A stretch of DNA of 39,366 nucleotides from positions 1 through 39,366 of the IMG/VR virus record IMGVR_UViG_3300046387_000284. One strand, given 5' to 3'. Position 1 is the stretch's first letter. Each line of letters begins with the position of its first letter. The stretch comes from a virus. Shown here in pieces: positions 16,495-24,407 of this stretch. The notes beneath the pieces were generated by a model. It did not search any database. It was not told the DNA's origin and was given only the letters and a program-made list of their open reading frames with translations. A program made the position numbers and the translations under genes.

Positions 16495-17427
16495 ATGTCA
16501 AATATACAATCACCCTACATTGCAGTTGGTCAAAACCCATTTACATTTAGGGCACCATTCACATATAGAGTTCCTTACATTGCTAACGCAAGACAACCTG
16601 TAGCATACAGGTCACCGTTTACATATAGAGTTCCTTATATCGCTAATGCTCAGCAACCGAATACATACAGGTCACCTTTCACTTACAGAAACCCTGTAAG
16701 TGCTCAACAACCTGTGACATTTCAATCACCGTTTACATTCCAATCACCTTATATTGCGAATGGTCAAGAACCTAATATTAGAAGCGCACAAACTCCAAGA
16801 GGATATCGTGTGCCTGTTTCTGCTCAAGAACCGAATATCAGGTCAGCACAACAACCTGCTGGTTACAGATTACCTGTTAACGCTCAAGAACCGAATATCA
16901 GGTCAGCACAACAACCTGCTGGTTACAGATTACCTGTTAATGCTCAAGAACCTAATATTAGAAACAGACAAACACCTGCAAAATATCAGAATCCTGTAAA
17001 TGCTCAAGAACCTAATATTAGAAACGCACAACAGCCCGCTGGTTATCAGCATCCTGTAAATGCTCAACAACCTAATATTAGAGATGCAAGGCAACCATCG
17101 ACTTATCAACATAGGTCTCCGTTTACTTACAATCATAGGTCACCGTTTACATATCAACACAGGTCTCCGTTTACATATAGGGACCCTGTAAGTTATAGAG
17201 TTCCATTTACATATCAACATAGAAGTCCATCGACATATGCAACACAAGGTCAGACACCGTTTACATATCAACACAGGTCTCCTTTCACATATGCAAGACA
17301 AGGTCAAACACCGTTTACCTATCAACATAGAAGTCCGTTTACATATGCAACACAAGGAAGAACACCAGTAATCCGTTGGGATGGTGATTTGAATCAAAAT
17401 TGGCCAGGTACTCCAGTGTCGTCATAA
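16495..17427 (+). CDS. Pro/Tyr/Gln-rich repeat protein D
   Basis: This 310-residue protein is made almost entirely of repeats: RAPFTYRVPYIANARQPVAY near the start, then 20-residue units GYRLPVNAQEPNIRSAQQPA, then QHRSPFTY units and 18-residue units YATQGQTPFTYQHRSPFT. There is no Hint domain; it ends GDLNQNWPGTPVSS. The repeats are nearly free of Lys, Asp, Cys, Trp and Met and are rich in Arg, Gln, Tyr, Pro and Asn. An AGGAG lies about 17 bases upstream of the ATG, and a short ATG-TAA frame lies between them. It follows the Hint-containing repeat protein by 17 bases and is probably co-transcribed. It is a likely partner fibre or a substrate-like extended protein; no known family is recognised. 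Confidence 0.75.
   Translation: MSNIQSPYIAVGQNPFTFRAPFTYRVPYIANARQPVAYRSPFTYRVPYIANAQQPNTYRSPFTYRNPVSAQQPVTFQSPFTFQSPYIANGQEPNIRSAQTPRGYRVPVSAQEPNIRSAQQPAGYRLPVNAQEPNIRSAQQPAGYRLPVNAQEPNIRNRQTPAKYQNPVNAQEPNIRNAQQPAGYQHPVNAQQPNIRDARQPSTYQHRSPFTYNHRSPFTYQHRSPFTYRDPVSYRVPFTYQHRSPSTYATQGQTPFTYQHRSPFTYARQGQTPFTYQHRSPFTYATQGRTPVIRWDGDLNQNWPGTPVSS
16801..17100 (+). repeat. 60-bp in-frame tandem repeat in repeat protein D
   Basis: Five exact-length units start at 16801, 16861, 16921, 16981 and 17041. The first two share their last 41 bases without change, suggesting recent duplication or gene conversion. Confidence 0.88.
17236..17370 (+). repeat. 54-bp in-frame tandem repeat in repeat protein D
   Basis: Units begin at 17236, 17290 and 17344 (TATGCAA(C/G)ACAAGG) with an 18-residue period; the third is partial. 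Confidence 0.8.
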
Positions 17428-17430
17428 ATA
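17423..17430 (+). promoter_or_regulatory. Late promoter CATAAATA of the modification-gene operon
   Basis: It overlaps the stop of repeat protein D. The predicted +1 is 17436 and the leader to the ATG at 17458 is 22 bases with no evident Shine-Dalgarno sequence. It probably drives the five-gene block up to 22402. Confidence 0.6.
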
Positions 17431-17457
17431 TAGTTAACTAATAACTATTTTTATATT

Positions 17458-19041
17458 ATGCAACAGATAGACCACGATATTATTCTAAAACTTTTTAGCG
17501 AAGACAGAGAAGACTGGAAAGAAAAACATTTCTATAAACACATCGGTTCGATGAATCTTAGTGAAGATTGGGAGCAATCTACAACATGGAAAAATGTTTC
17601 ATGGTTGTATGAAAACAGATTACCCAAACTCAAAAAGGTGACATGGGGTGATGTTTCAAAACTTCAAAAAGAAGGCAAACTCATAGGTTGGAATCAACTA
17701 CAATCTCAAGCATTCGGTTATCATTATTTTCTACCCCTAGGTTGGACTGCTAAACCTGAATTTCCAGCACCTGGTAAATCGGGTATGGATTTCATAAACA
17801 TCAATGGCGAATATGAAAATATTTGTAATCATGTAAAATTTGATGATGTAGATTATGAACCTGATGAAGGTAAAAAAGGCAATTTAGATTCAGTATACTA
17901 TCATGATGCTAAAGCACATTGGTTAGTAGATAGTATTAGAAGAGATGGTCTTTGGAATCCTATTCAAGGTGTTGTAGCACCAGCACATGATGATAAGTAT
18001 AAACTATCAATACACCCAGGTTCTGTAAGGTCACCTGTATTCGAATGTCTCGATGATGAATCTTTACAAATGTGGATATGGGACGATTATAATTTATTTG
18101 ATTGGATACCTGAATATACTTTACATACATTACTATCTGATTTATCTAATCACCCAAAAATGGGTCAAAGAGATATGGGTAAAAAGAATGTCTCTTTTGG
18201 TTATACTCATGGTTATATGGAGATATCTACTGAACTACAACAATTAACTTTTAGAAGTGATGTCTATGAATTCAATGAAAGAATCGCAAAAATGGCACAA
18301 GGTAAAAGAATAAACATCTACATTGGTTATGATTCTCGTCACAAAGAAATTGCAGAACTGAACGCATGGACAATGTTGAAAACTATTCAACAAGGTTTCG
18401 GTGGCGGTGATGTTCACGGCACAATGAAACATTGGATACCTGAAATCAAATTCTTAGATGTATCAAAGATACCAGAATATACTAGAGAGTATGCCCAACA
18501 ATCAACAGAGTTTACATACAGTCGTTTCTTAATACCACACCTAGAAAACTACAAAGGGTTTAGTATTTTCTTAGATGATGATATACTTTTTACCAAGAGT
18601 ATACTACCAATGTTCTATTTCTTAAATCCAGACGATGCAGTTGCATGTATAAAATATGACTTTGAAAAACATAACGATACAAAATTTGATGGCGAAAAGA
18701 ATGTAAACTATCCCAAAAAGTTATGGTCTTCGTTGATGATATTCAATAATGGTCATGAAGATTGTAAAAGATTAACACCAGATGTAGTTAATACACAAAC
18801 AGGAAAGTATCTACATCAATTTGAATGGACAGATAAAATATCTGATATTCCTCAACACTATATATTTACAGAAGGATATGATACAGACGAATCAAGTTGG
18901 CGTCCATCTGCTATACATTATACAAGAGGCGGTCCATGGATTGATAACATGGACACAACTAACATTGACAAACTTGACGAGTACGAAAGATTGTATAATA
19001 AGTGGTTGAATTACAAAAAACAAAATGATATAATGGAGTGA
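17458..19041 (+). CDS. ParB-like / GT-A glycosyltransferase fusion
   Basis: This 527-residue protein has two parts. The C-terminal half (from about 283) is a GT-A glycosyltransferase, likely GT8-like: INIYIGYDSRHKEIAELNAW, STEFTYSRFLIPHL, the metal/sugar-nucleotide motif Asp373-Asp374-Asp375 in FSIFLDDDILF, PKKLWSSLMIFNNGH and AIHYTRGGPWIDN. From memory, stand-alone versions of this pattern occur in marine bacteria. The N-terminal half has DSIRRDGLWNPIQGVV and KLSIHPGSVRS (about 182-192), reminiscent of ParB-like domains (SIRxxGLxxPI, then G.R.), as I recall from related phage proteins. It is the first gene of a late operon with oxygenase and sulfotransferase-like genes. Acceptor unknown: virion protein or host surface glycan. 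The GT assignment is firm; the ParB-like one is tentative. Confidence 0.82.
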   Translation: MQQIDHDIILKLFSEDREDWKEKHFYKHIGSMNLSEDWEQSTTWKNVSWLYENRLPKLKKVTWGDVSKLQKEGKLIGWNQLQSQAFGYHYFLPLGWTAKPEFPAPGKSGMDFININGEYENICNHVKFDDVDYEPDEGKKGNLDSVYYHDAKAHWLVDSIRRDGLWNPIQGVVAPAHDDKYKLSIHPGSVRSPVFECLDDESLQMWIWDDYNLFDWIPEYTLHTLLSDLSNHPKMGQRDMGKKNVSFGYTHGYMEISTELQQLTFRSDVYEFNERIAKMAQGKRINIYIGYDSRHKEIAELNAWTMLKTIQQGFGGGDVHGTMKHWIPEIKFLDVSKIPEYTREYAQQSTEFTYSRFLIPHLENYKGFSIFLDDDILFTKSILPMFYFLNPDDAVACIKYDFEKHNDTKFDGEKNVNYPKKLWSSLMIFNNGHEDCKRLTPDVVNTQTGKYLHQFEWTDKISDIPQHYIFTEGYDTDESSWRPSAIHYTRGGPWIDNMDTTNIDKLDEYERLYNKWLNYKKQNDIME

Positions 19042-19043
19042 TT

Positions 19044-19595
19044 ATGAATATGTTAATTTATTGTGAGAACGGAAATCTCACTATCAGAAAACCAAACGGA
19101 CTACAATACACATTTGAGAATACAGATAAACCTGAATTAGGGTTTCATTATGATGTATTAATCTATGATGATATTGAATGTAAGATTTTAGAATGGGAAG
19201 ATAACAAACCTTTCGAAGAACAACAACAAATTGCTTTGAATGAACAAGAAATTGATGCTGTTGAATCGTATATTGAAAACTCAGTTCCACCTGATAATAT
19301 AAGTCTTAACGGTCAATACAGTGAAGACTTGAACAATCAAACGAAGCAGTATATAATAGAAATGTGTAATTCATATGGATTCGCACATGAAGTCGAAGTT
19401 CTAATGGCAGGTCGTGAAGGTTCAAATCACCCTTACAGGTCAGATGCAAGAAGAGTTATGGAATATATCGATGCTGTCTGGAATGTATATGTTAATGTGA
19501 TGAACGAAATAAGACAAACAAGAGAAGATACTTTAAAATCTTTTGAAGAATATAGTTCACAAATACCTGTACCTAGAAAAGCACAAACAAACTAA
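19044..19595 (+). CDS. Unknown protein in modification operon
   Basis: This ~183-residue protein starts at the ATG at 19044, six bases after GGAG (19035-19038). A GTG at 19038 in the same frame overlaps the previous stop and is less likely. The N-terminal third is beta-like (LIYCENGNLTIRKPNGLQYT), with an acidic middle. The C-terminal part has HPYRSDARRVMEYIDAVWNV followed by a helical tail ending QIPVPRKAQTN. I have a weak memory of DARR..EY.DAVW helices in other marine phage proteins near tail genes, but cannot name a family. Its stop immediately precedes the next ATG. It may be a partner of the flanking enzymes or a fibre-assembly factor; function unknown. Confidence 0.65.
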   Translation: MNMLIYCENGNLTIRKPNGLQYTFENTDKPELGFHYDVLIYDDIECKILEWEDNKPFEEQQQIALNEQEIDAVESYIENSVPPDNISLNGQYSEDLNNQTKQYIIEMCNSYGFAHEVEVLMAGREGSNHPYRSDARRVMEYIDAVWNVYVNVMNEIRQTREDTLKSFEEYSSQIPVPRKAQTN

Positions 19596-20840
19596 ATGAG
19601 AATTCTTGTAATTGCTACCATTAGGTGTGGTGGAACTTATTTCGCCGAGTCGATTGCAAACAATCACAATTTAGATTACATACATGAACCTAAGTATAAT
19701 AACTTAGGTGCAACAAATAAAAATAATGTTGTTGTTAAAATTTTAACACATGCACCATTTACAGACATAAAAGAGATTGTCAAATACTCTAAAAACTTTG
19801 ATAGAGTTTATGTATTAGATAGAAAGGATAAAGAAGAACAATTAAGGTCTGTTTATTCTCTCTATGAATATCCAAAAGAATCTGCTCATAGTAGTTATCA
19901 ATGGGATGATTCTATGTTCGAAAAAGAGAATCCTAAAGATACAAAAGAAGAGTATGAATCATGGATAAATAAGTTTACTAAACAAGTAAATACAATTTCT
20001 TCTATCTTAAATAAAGATATTCTATATTATGAAGACTTGTATTACGGTAAAGTTGATTTAAAAGATATAAAGTTTATGCCAGATACATCTGAAAGATTAA
20101 GAAAAGAACCTATAAAGATAGAACATAGAGATAGTCCTTTCAATGTAAAAGAATTACCTTTAGATAGAGTTTATGTATTCGATAATTACTTAGAAAATTC
20201 TCTTTGGAAATTTATAGATAAACAATTAACTCAATCATCCACATGGGCAAAAACAAATCAAGTAAACTCACAACATAAAACAGGTTTACCTCACCATAGT
20301 TTTTGGGGAACATCTATTCTAAGAGCAGATGAACATGGTAATGGATACTTAGATTATGATGCAGGTTGGACTGAATCATCAGGCGCATTGTTTAGATGGT
20401 TCAATAGAAGAGTATGCACCGACTTTGGGTTCAAATGGAAAAGATTTCAGTATATGGGTACGAATAGTCAAACCCAAGGTCTAGAAGGCACAACTCATGC
20501 AGATTGCCAAAAAGATGATGAATGGAATTTATCATTTCTATATTATTACAATAGTTATTGGAATGAAGAATGGGGTGGTGATTTAAGATTTTATGATGAT
20601 GTTCCACAACATGGTCGTATGGGTCGTGAAGAACATATAAAGAATCATCAAATCGGAAGTGTTGAGTTTGTTCCGAATAGACTTATAATGTTTGACGGTA
20701 GAATACCCCATGGTGCAGATGCCCCTAATAGTAAAGCAAGATATATGGACAGAAGGTCTATTGTATTGAGAGGAGACGAAGTTCAACTAGTAGACGAGGA
20801 GGAAATGTTTAATGCCAACGATAGATTTTACAACATTTAA
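19596..20840 (+). CDS. Sulfotransferase-like / 2OG-Fe(II) oxygenase fusion
   Basis: This 414-residue protein has an N-terminal domain (1-~165) resembling PAPS-dependent sulfotransferases. It has a phosphosulfate-binding-like loop ATIRCGGTYFAESIA (about 7-21), followed by HEP and by VYVLDRKDKEEQLRSVYSLY, the expected 3'-phosphate-binding region. The C-terminal domain (~190-400) is a 2-oxoglutarate/Fe(II) dioxygenase: His301-x-Asp303 in THADCQKDD, distal His372 in GRIPHGADAP, and Arg386/Arg387 as candidate 2OG-binding residue. WGGDLRFYDD fits the prolyl-hydroxylase-like subfamily. There is no Shine-Dalgarno sequence; the ATG abuts the previous stop. The substrate could be virion proteins or host surface. 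The oxygenase call is strong; sulfotransferase is moderate. Confidence 0.8.
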   Translation: MRILVIATIRCGGTYFAESIANNHNLDYIHEPKYNNLGATNKNNVVVKILTHAPFTDIKEIVKYSKNFDRVYVLDRKDKEEQLRSVYSLYEYPKESAHSSYQWDDSMFEKENPKDTKEEYESWINKFTKQVNTISSILNKDILYYEDLYYGKVDLKDIKFMPDTSERLRKEPIKIEHRDSPFNVKELPLDRVYVFDNYLENSLWKFIDKQLTQSSTWAKTNQVNSQHKTGLPHHSFWGTSILRADEHGNGYLDYDAGWTESSGALFRWFNRRVCTDFGFKWKRFQYMGTNSQTQGLEGTTHADCQKDDEWNLSFLYYYNSYWNEEWGGDLRFYDDVPQHGRMGREEHIKNHQIGSVEFVPNRLIMFDGRIPHGADAPNSKARYMDRRSIVLRGDEVQLVDEEEMFNANDRFYNI

Positions 20841-21732
20841 TGAAGACTCGTTAAGAGATTTCAAACCTGTTTTAGCAAAGACATATGCACCTGATTGGTG
20901 GAAATCAGCAAAGGTTTGGAACACTGTTAGAGGTCGTCACATACAAACAATTCGTGCCTGCCCAGCTATGGACGATTGGTTGAAGTCTGGTTGGTATATA
21001 CTTGCAAATAGAGATATGGAAGTATGTTTTGGTTCAGATAAAGAAGATAAGAATAGTAAGATATCTTTTACACAGGACCCCGAATGGGATTATCAAAAAA
21101 GAAGAAGAAAAGGTCTACCAGAAGAAGGTGAAGGTCCACATGCAGCTGGTTTTCCTGTATATCATTCACCATCTCACCCATCAGAACAATTCTATCATTC
21201 ATTTCAATACTTACCTGATTCTGAATCACCTGTAAGAGATGCATTCAAAATGAGAAGTGCCTGGAATATCAAAACGCCACCAGGTTATTCAACCTTATAT
21301 CTCGACCCATTTTTATTTCAGAACGAACACTTTGCAGTATGGCAAGGTATCATAGATACAGATACTTTTCAAACAAACTATGATAACTCTCAAATCATTC
21401 TTTACCCAAGACATAGTAAAGATTTTATAATTAAAAAAGGAACACCTTTAGTTCAGATTATACCTTATAAAAGAGAAAATTGGGTCGCATCATATCAATG
21501 CATGACAGAAGAAAGTTGGCAGACTAGTCGTAGTCACCTTACAAACGAACATGGATATTCAACAATGGACGAATGGGGTAGAACAAAATATGACATGTCA
21601 ACGGAAAGAGCAAACCCAACATTAGGTCCATATAGAAACGAAGGTTATTGGCAAGAAAAGGGTAAGATGTTTAAAGAAGATGGACCGCCACCTGAATGTC
21701 CATTTCACAAAGGGGAAGATGATGACAGTTAA
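20812..21732 (+). CDS. Conserved phage protein, DUF6065-like
   Basis: This 306-residue protein begins 29 bases inside the upstream gene, with a strong GAGGAGG (20796-20802) nine bases before the ATG, so the overlap is real. Features are YAPDWWKSAKVWN, IRACPAMDDWLKSGWYI, TPPGYSTLYLDPFLFQN and IKKGTPLVQIIPYKRENW, and an acidic C-terminus PPPECPFHKGEDDDS. This pattern (drug-like 'CPAM.DWL.SG', 'KGTPL.QIIPY.RE') matches my memory of DUF6065 proteins, found in phages and some bacteria beside 2OG oxygenases. No catalytic motif is visible. The product is likely soluble. Operon position suggests a role with the neighbouring modifying enzymes; the function is not known. Confidence 0.68.
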   Translation: MPTIDFTTFNEDSLRDFKPVLAKTYAPDWWKSAKVWNTVRGRHIQTIRACPAMDDWLKSGWYILANRDMEVCFGSDKEDKNSKISFTQDPEWDYQKRRRKGLPEEGEGPHAAGFPVYHSPSHPSEQFYHSFQYLPDSESPVRDAFKMRSAWNIKTPPGYSTLYLDPFLFQNEHFAVWQGIIDTDTFQTNYDNSQIILYPRHSKDFIIKKGTPLVQIIPYKRENWVASYQCMTEESWQTSRSHLTNEHGYSTMDEWGRTKYDMSTERANPTLGPYRNEGYWQEKGKMFKEDGPPPECPFHKGEDDDS

Positions 21733-22402
21733 AAAATTATTTCCAACATATGTCTTCGAATGGGATTTTCTAGGAGAAGATAGCAACGAATTGATGACAC
21801 CTGAATATTTTGGATTACTTAGAGAAGAAATGGACGCTATGAGAAGAAGAGACCCTGTAGGTCGTAATGTGTCAAATGCTTATACAGGTTGGCAATCAAA
21901 CGATAGAGTTGATGATAATCCTATCTTTCAAAAATGTATTAGACAAATTAAGAAAAAGGTCAGAGAAGAGATTGCCCCAACATTGGGTATGAAGAATACA
22001 ACAGTCAATTTTCATAATGCTTGGGCGAACATTAATGATAATATGGCATGGAACAAACCACATTTACATAATGGATGTATGTATTCAGGTGCTTTCTACA
22101 TACACAGCGATGGTGATGAAGGTCATTTTGTAGCAGTAGATACTGATTATAAGTTTGTCGGAAATGTTCCTAGAAGTCAATCTGCTGTAAGAGAATCTTA
22201 TAGTGTTGAACCCAAAACAGGTTTTTTAATAATGTTTCCGAGTGGTCTAATGCATATGGTCGAACCAAATCCTACTCAGAAAGATAGATATAGTATTTCT
22301 TTCAATTTAGACTTCGATGGCGATAGAAATGAAGAGAATCATAACTACAGTTTATCATATAAAATCAAAGACGAATACGGAAATCTTGCAATTAACGAGT
22401 AA
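21722..22402 (+). CDS. 2OG-Fe(II) oxygenase
   Basis: This ~226-residue protein starts at the ATG at 21722, with AGGGG six bases upstream and a short overlap with the previous gene. An earlier in-frame ATG at 21680 lies deep in the upstream gene and would add 14 unrelated residues. It opens KKLFPTYVFEWDF, then has FHNAWANINDN, KPHLHNGCMYSGAFYIHS (His114, His116), GFLIMFPSGLMHMVEPN (His178) and DRYSISFN (Arg189). This is the layout of the putative 2OG-Fe(II) oxygenase family (PF13759) common in marine T4-like phages. These enzymes hydroxylate proteins or small molecules; substrates in phages are unknown. It is the last gene of the modification operon. Confidence 0.88.
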   Translation: MTVKKLFPTYVFEWDFLGEDSNELMTPEYFGLLREEMDAMRRRDPVGRNVSNAYTGWQSNDRVDDNPIFQKCIRQIKKKVREEIAPTLGMKNTTVNFHNAWANINDNMAWNKPHLHNGCMYSGAFYIHSDGDEGHFVAVDTDYKFVGNVPRSQSAVRESYSVEPKTGFLIMFPSGLMHMVEPNPTQKDRYSISFNLDFDGDRNEENHNYSLSYKIKDEYGNLAINE

Positions 22403-22407
22403 TATAT

Positions 22408-22415
22408 TCTAAATA
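22408..22415 (+). promoter_or_regulatory. Late promoter variant TCTAAATA, leaderless type
   Basis: It is a CTAAATA-type box followed by G. The predicted +1 (22421) is exactly the A of the next ATG. No Shine-Dalgarno sequence is present. Confidence 0.55.
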
Positions 22416-22420
22416 GTAGT

Positions 22421-22684
22421 ATGGAAAGTTTAACTGTAGACCCCCATATTCTATGGGACATAATAATCACACTCGTAATTGTTCCAGCAGGTTTTCTGGT
22501 TCGTTCTCTCTTGGCAGAACAAAGAAGACTTGATATATTAGTCAATAAGACAAGAGAAGAAATCGCTAGAGATTATGTCACTAGACAATCAATGGATATT
22601 ACATTTCAACGAATAATGGATTCTATCGAAAGAATTGACGAGAAACTAGACCGCATTCAAACTAAAACTTATTTCCAAGATTAA
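22421..22684 (+). CDS. Small single-pass membrane protein, possible holin
   Basis: This 87-residue protein has a short N-terminus MESLTVDPHI, one strong hydrophobic segment at about 11-30 (LWDIIITLVIVPAGFLVRSL), and then a charged, helical, coiled-coil-prone tail (RRLDILVNKTREEIARDYV and SIERIDEKLDRIQTK). It has its own late-promoter-like box and a predicted leaderless start. It sits just before gp13. The size, single membrane segment and late expression fit a holin, spanin-like or membrane-anchoring protein; no lysis gene is otherwise visible here. The membrane segment is seen; the lysis role is a guess. Confidence 0.72.
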   Translation: MESLTVDPHILWDIIITLVIVPAGFLVRSLLAEQRRLDILVNKTREEIARDYVTRQSMDITFQRIMDSIERIDEKLDRIQTKTYFQD

Positions 22685-22690
22685 AATTCA

Positions 22691-22698
22691 TATAAATA
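22691..22698 (+). promoter_or_regulatory. T4-type late promoter TATAAATA upstream of gp13
   Basis: It is an exact match followed by G. The predicted +1 is 22704, 27 bases before the gp13 start at 22731. An out-of-frame ATG at 22717 lies in the leader. Confidence 0.72.
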
Positions 22699-22730
22699 GT
22701 TGTATATCATATTAAAATGGAATACAAACT

Positions 22731-23546
22731 ATGGCAGCCCCAAACAGTAAAGACACCTTAAAAGAATACATCAAAAGAAAACTTGGTGCGCCTGTCCTTG
22801 AAATCAATGTCGATGATGACCAATTTGATGATAGAATAGACGAGGCATTGCAGTATTTTCACAACTATCATTACGATGGTACCGTCAAAATGTATCTAAA
22901 ACATCAAATGACGAATACTAAGAAAAATGCTATGAAGACTAACGAAGACTTCGTTGAGAATTCAGCAGGACCACACGCTTATACAGACGAAGCATTCAAA
23001 CAACAACAGAACTATATCGTTCTACCTGAGTTTGTTATGTCTGTCCTAAACATATTCCCATTCAATGATAAACATAATCTAAACATGTTTGACCTTAGAT
23101 ATCAACTAAGACTGAATGATTTATATGACTTAACTGCAACTAATGTATTGTATTACGAACAAGTGCAACAACATATACAGTTATTAGATAACATTCTAGT
23201 AGGAAGAACACCGATAAGATATAATCAACATATGAACAGATTATACTTAGATATGGATTTCGCCGCTATAGAAGACAACGAATTCTTAATCATAGAGTGT
23301 TATAGAAAAGTAGACCCTAACGACTTTACAGATATCTACAATGATATGTGGTTGAAGAAATATGCAACTGCATTATGTAAATATCAGTGGGGTGAAAACT
23401 TATCTAAGTTTCAAGGTATCGCATTACCAGGTGGTGTGACACTAGATGGTCAACAGATAAAACAAGAAGCTCAAGAAGAAATACAAAGACTCGAAGAAGA
23501 GTCAAGACTAAATCATGACATGTTGCCAATGGACATGATTGGATAA
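22731..23546 (+). CDS. gp13: Neck protein gp13
   Basis: This 271-residue protein closely matches the gp13 pattern of T4-like marine phages: LKEYIKRKLGAPVLEINVDD near the N-terminus, then DDRIDEALQYFHNYHYDG, NIFPFND, DLRYQLRLNDLYDL and YRKVDPNDFTDIYNDMWLKK, ending in a charged helix. T4 gp13 (309 residues) forms the neck with gp14, closing the filled head and joining it to the tail. It is the first gene of the syntenic gp13-gp23 block. The start at 22731 is chosen because an ATG at 22717 is out of frame. It acts in late assembly after DNA packaging. Confidence 0.93.
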   Translation: MAAPNSKDTLKEYIKRKLGAPVLEINVDDDQFDDRIDEALQYFHNYHYDGTVKMYLKHQMTNTKKNAMKTNEDFVENSAGPHAYTDEAFKQQQNYIVLPEFVMSVLNIFPFNDKHNLNMFDLRYQLRLNDLYDLTATNVLYYEQVQQHIQLLDNILVGRTPIRYNQHMNRLYLDMDFAAIEDNEFLIIECYRKVDPNDFTDIYNDMWLKKYATALCKYQWGENLSKFQGIALPGGVTLDGQQIKQEAQEEIQRLEEESRLNHDMLPMDMIG

Positions 23547-23552
23547 AGTGAT

Positions 23553-24407
23553 ATGCCAACAAATGTTTTTTTCAACCACGCAGTTTCTACAGAGCAACAA
23601 CTATACGAAGATTTAGTTGTAGAGTCTCTTAGAATCTACGGACACGAAGTATACTATCTCCCTAGAGAGGTTGTAGAAGAAGATAGCATCTTAAATGAAG
23701 ATGTGCAATCTCGTTTCGGTGATGCTTATCAGGTTGAAATGTATTTAGAAAATACAGATGGTTTCGAAGGTGAAGGAGACCTTATGTCTAAGTTTGGTGT
23801 TCAAGTAAGAGACCAGGCGACATTTATTATATCACTTAGAAGTTGGGAGAGATTCATATCATTAGATTCTAATCTTGCAACTTCATTCAGACCAAACGAA
23901 GGAGACTTGATATATTTTCCATTATCAGGTTCAATGTTCGAAATCAAATTTGTAGAACACGAAGACCCATTCTATCAAGTTGGTAAACTCTTTGTGTTTA
24001 AACTTAGAACAGAATTATTTGAATACAGTCAAGAGGACTTTGATACAGGTATCGGTGATATCGACCTTATTGAAGACGAACAGGCATATACTATATCAAT
24101 GACCATGACGAATGGAAATAACATAGACTATATTGCTAATGAAAATATATCGTTCAATAGTAATGTGGTTGGCGAAGTAGTATCTTGGAACGATAGTAAT
24201 AACAAACTTACCATCAAAGATAATACAACAACACTTGCAGTTAACGATGTGTTAATAGGTGCTGAATCAACAGCAGAATTTACAATTAACTCTATTGATA
24301 GTGTATTAACATTTGAAAATGATGCAATGGCAGATAACTTAGAGTTTGAAAACAAAGATTCTGATTACTTAGACTTATCAGAAATCAATCCATTTGGTGA
24401 ACCATAA
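23553..24407 (+). CDS. gp14: Neck protein gp14
   Basis: This 284-residue protein has the conserved gp14 opening: FFNHAVSTEQQLYEDLVVES, then IYGHEVYYLPREVV and IISLRSWERFI, with GDLIYFPLSGSMFEIKFVEH in the middle. T4 gp14 is 256 residues and forms the neck ring with gp13. The C-terminal third (about 180-260: ENISFNSNVVGEVVSWNDSN and following) looks like an inserted beta domain with repeated VNDVLIGAES-type strands. The gene lies six bases after gp13 and its stop overlaps the gp15 start (TAATG), so translation of gp14 and gp15 is probably coupled. Confidence 0.92.
   Translation: MPTNVFFNHAVSTEQQLYEDLVVESLRIYGHEVYYLPREVVEEDSILNEDVQSRFGDAYQVEMYLENTDGFEGEGDLMSKFGVQVRDQATFIISLRSWERFISLDSNLATSFRPNEGDLIYFPLSGSMFEIKFVEHEDPFYQVGKLFVFKLRTELFEYSQEDFDTGIGDIDLIEDEQAYTISMTMTNGNNIDYIANENISFNSNVVGEVVSWNDSNNKLTIKDNTTTLAVNDVLIGAESTAEFTINSIDSVLTFENDAMADNLEFENKDSDYLDLSEINPFGEP

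Noticed and set aside
15017-17370. Regular 54- and 60-bp repeats resembling a CRISPR or other DNA repeat array
   Set aside because: The repeats are contiguous, in frame, without unique spacers, and variation is mainly synonymous; they are coding repeats.
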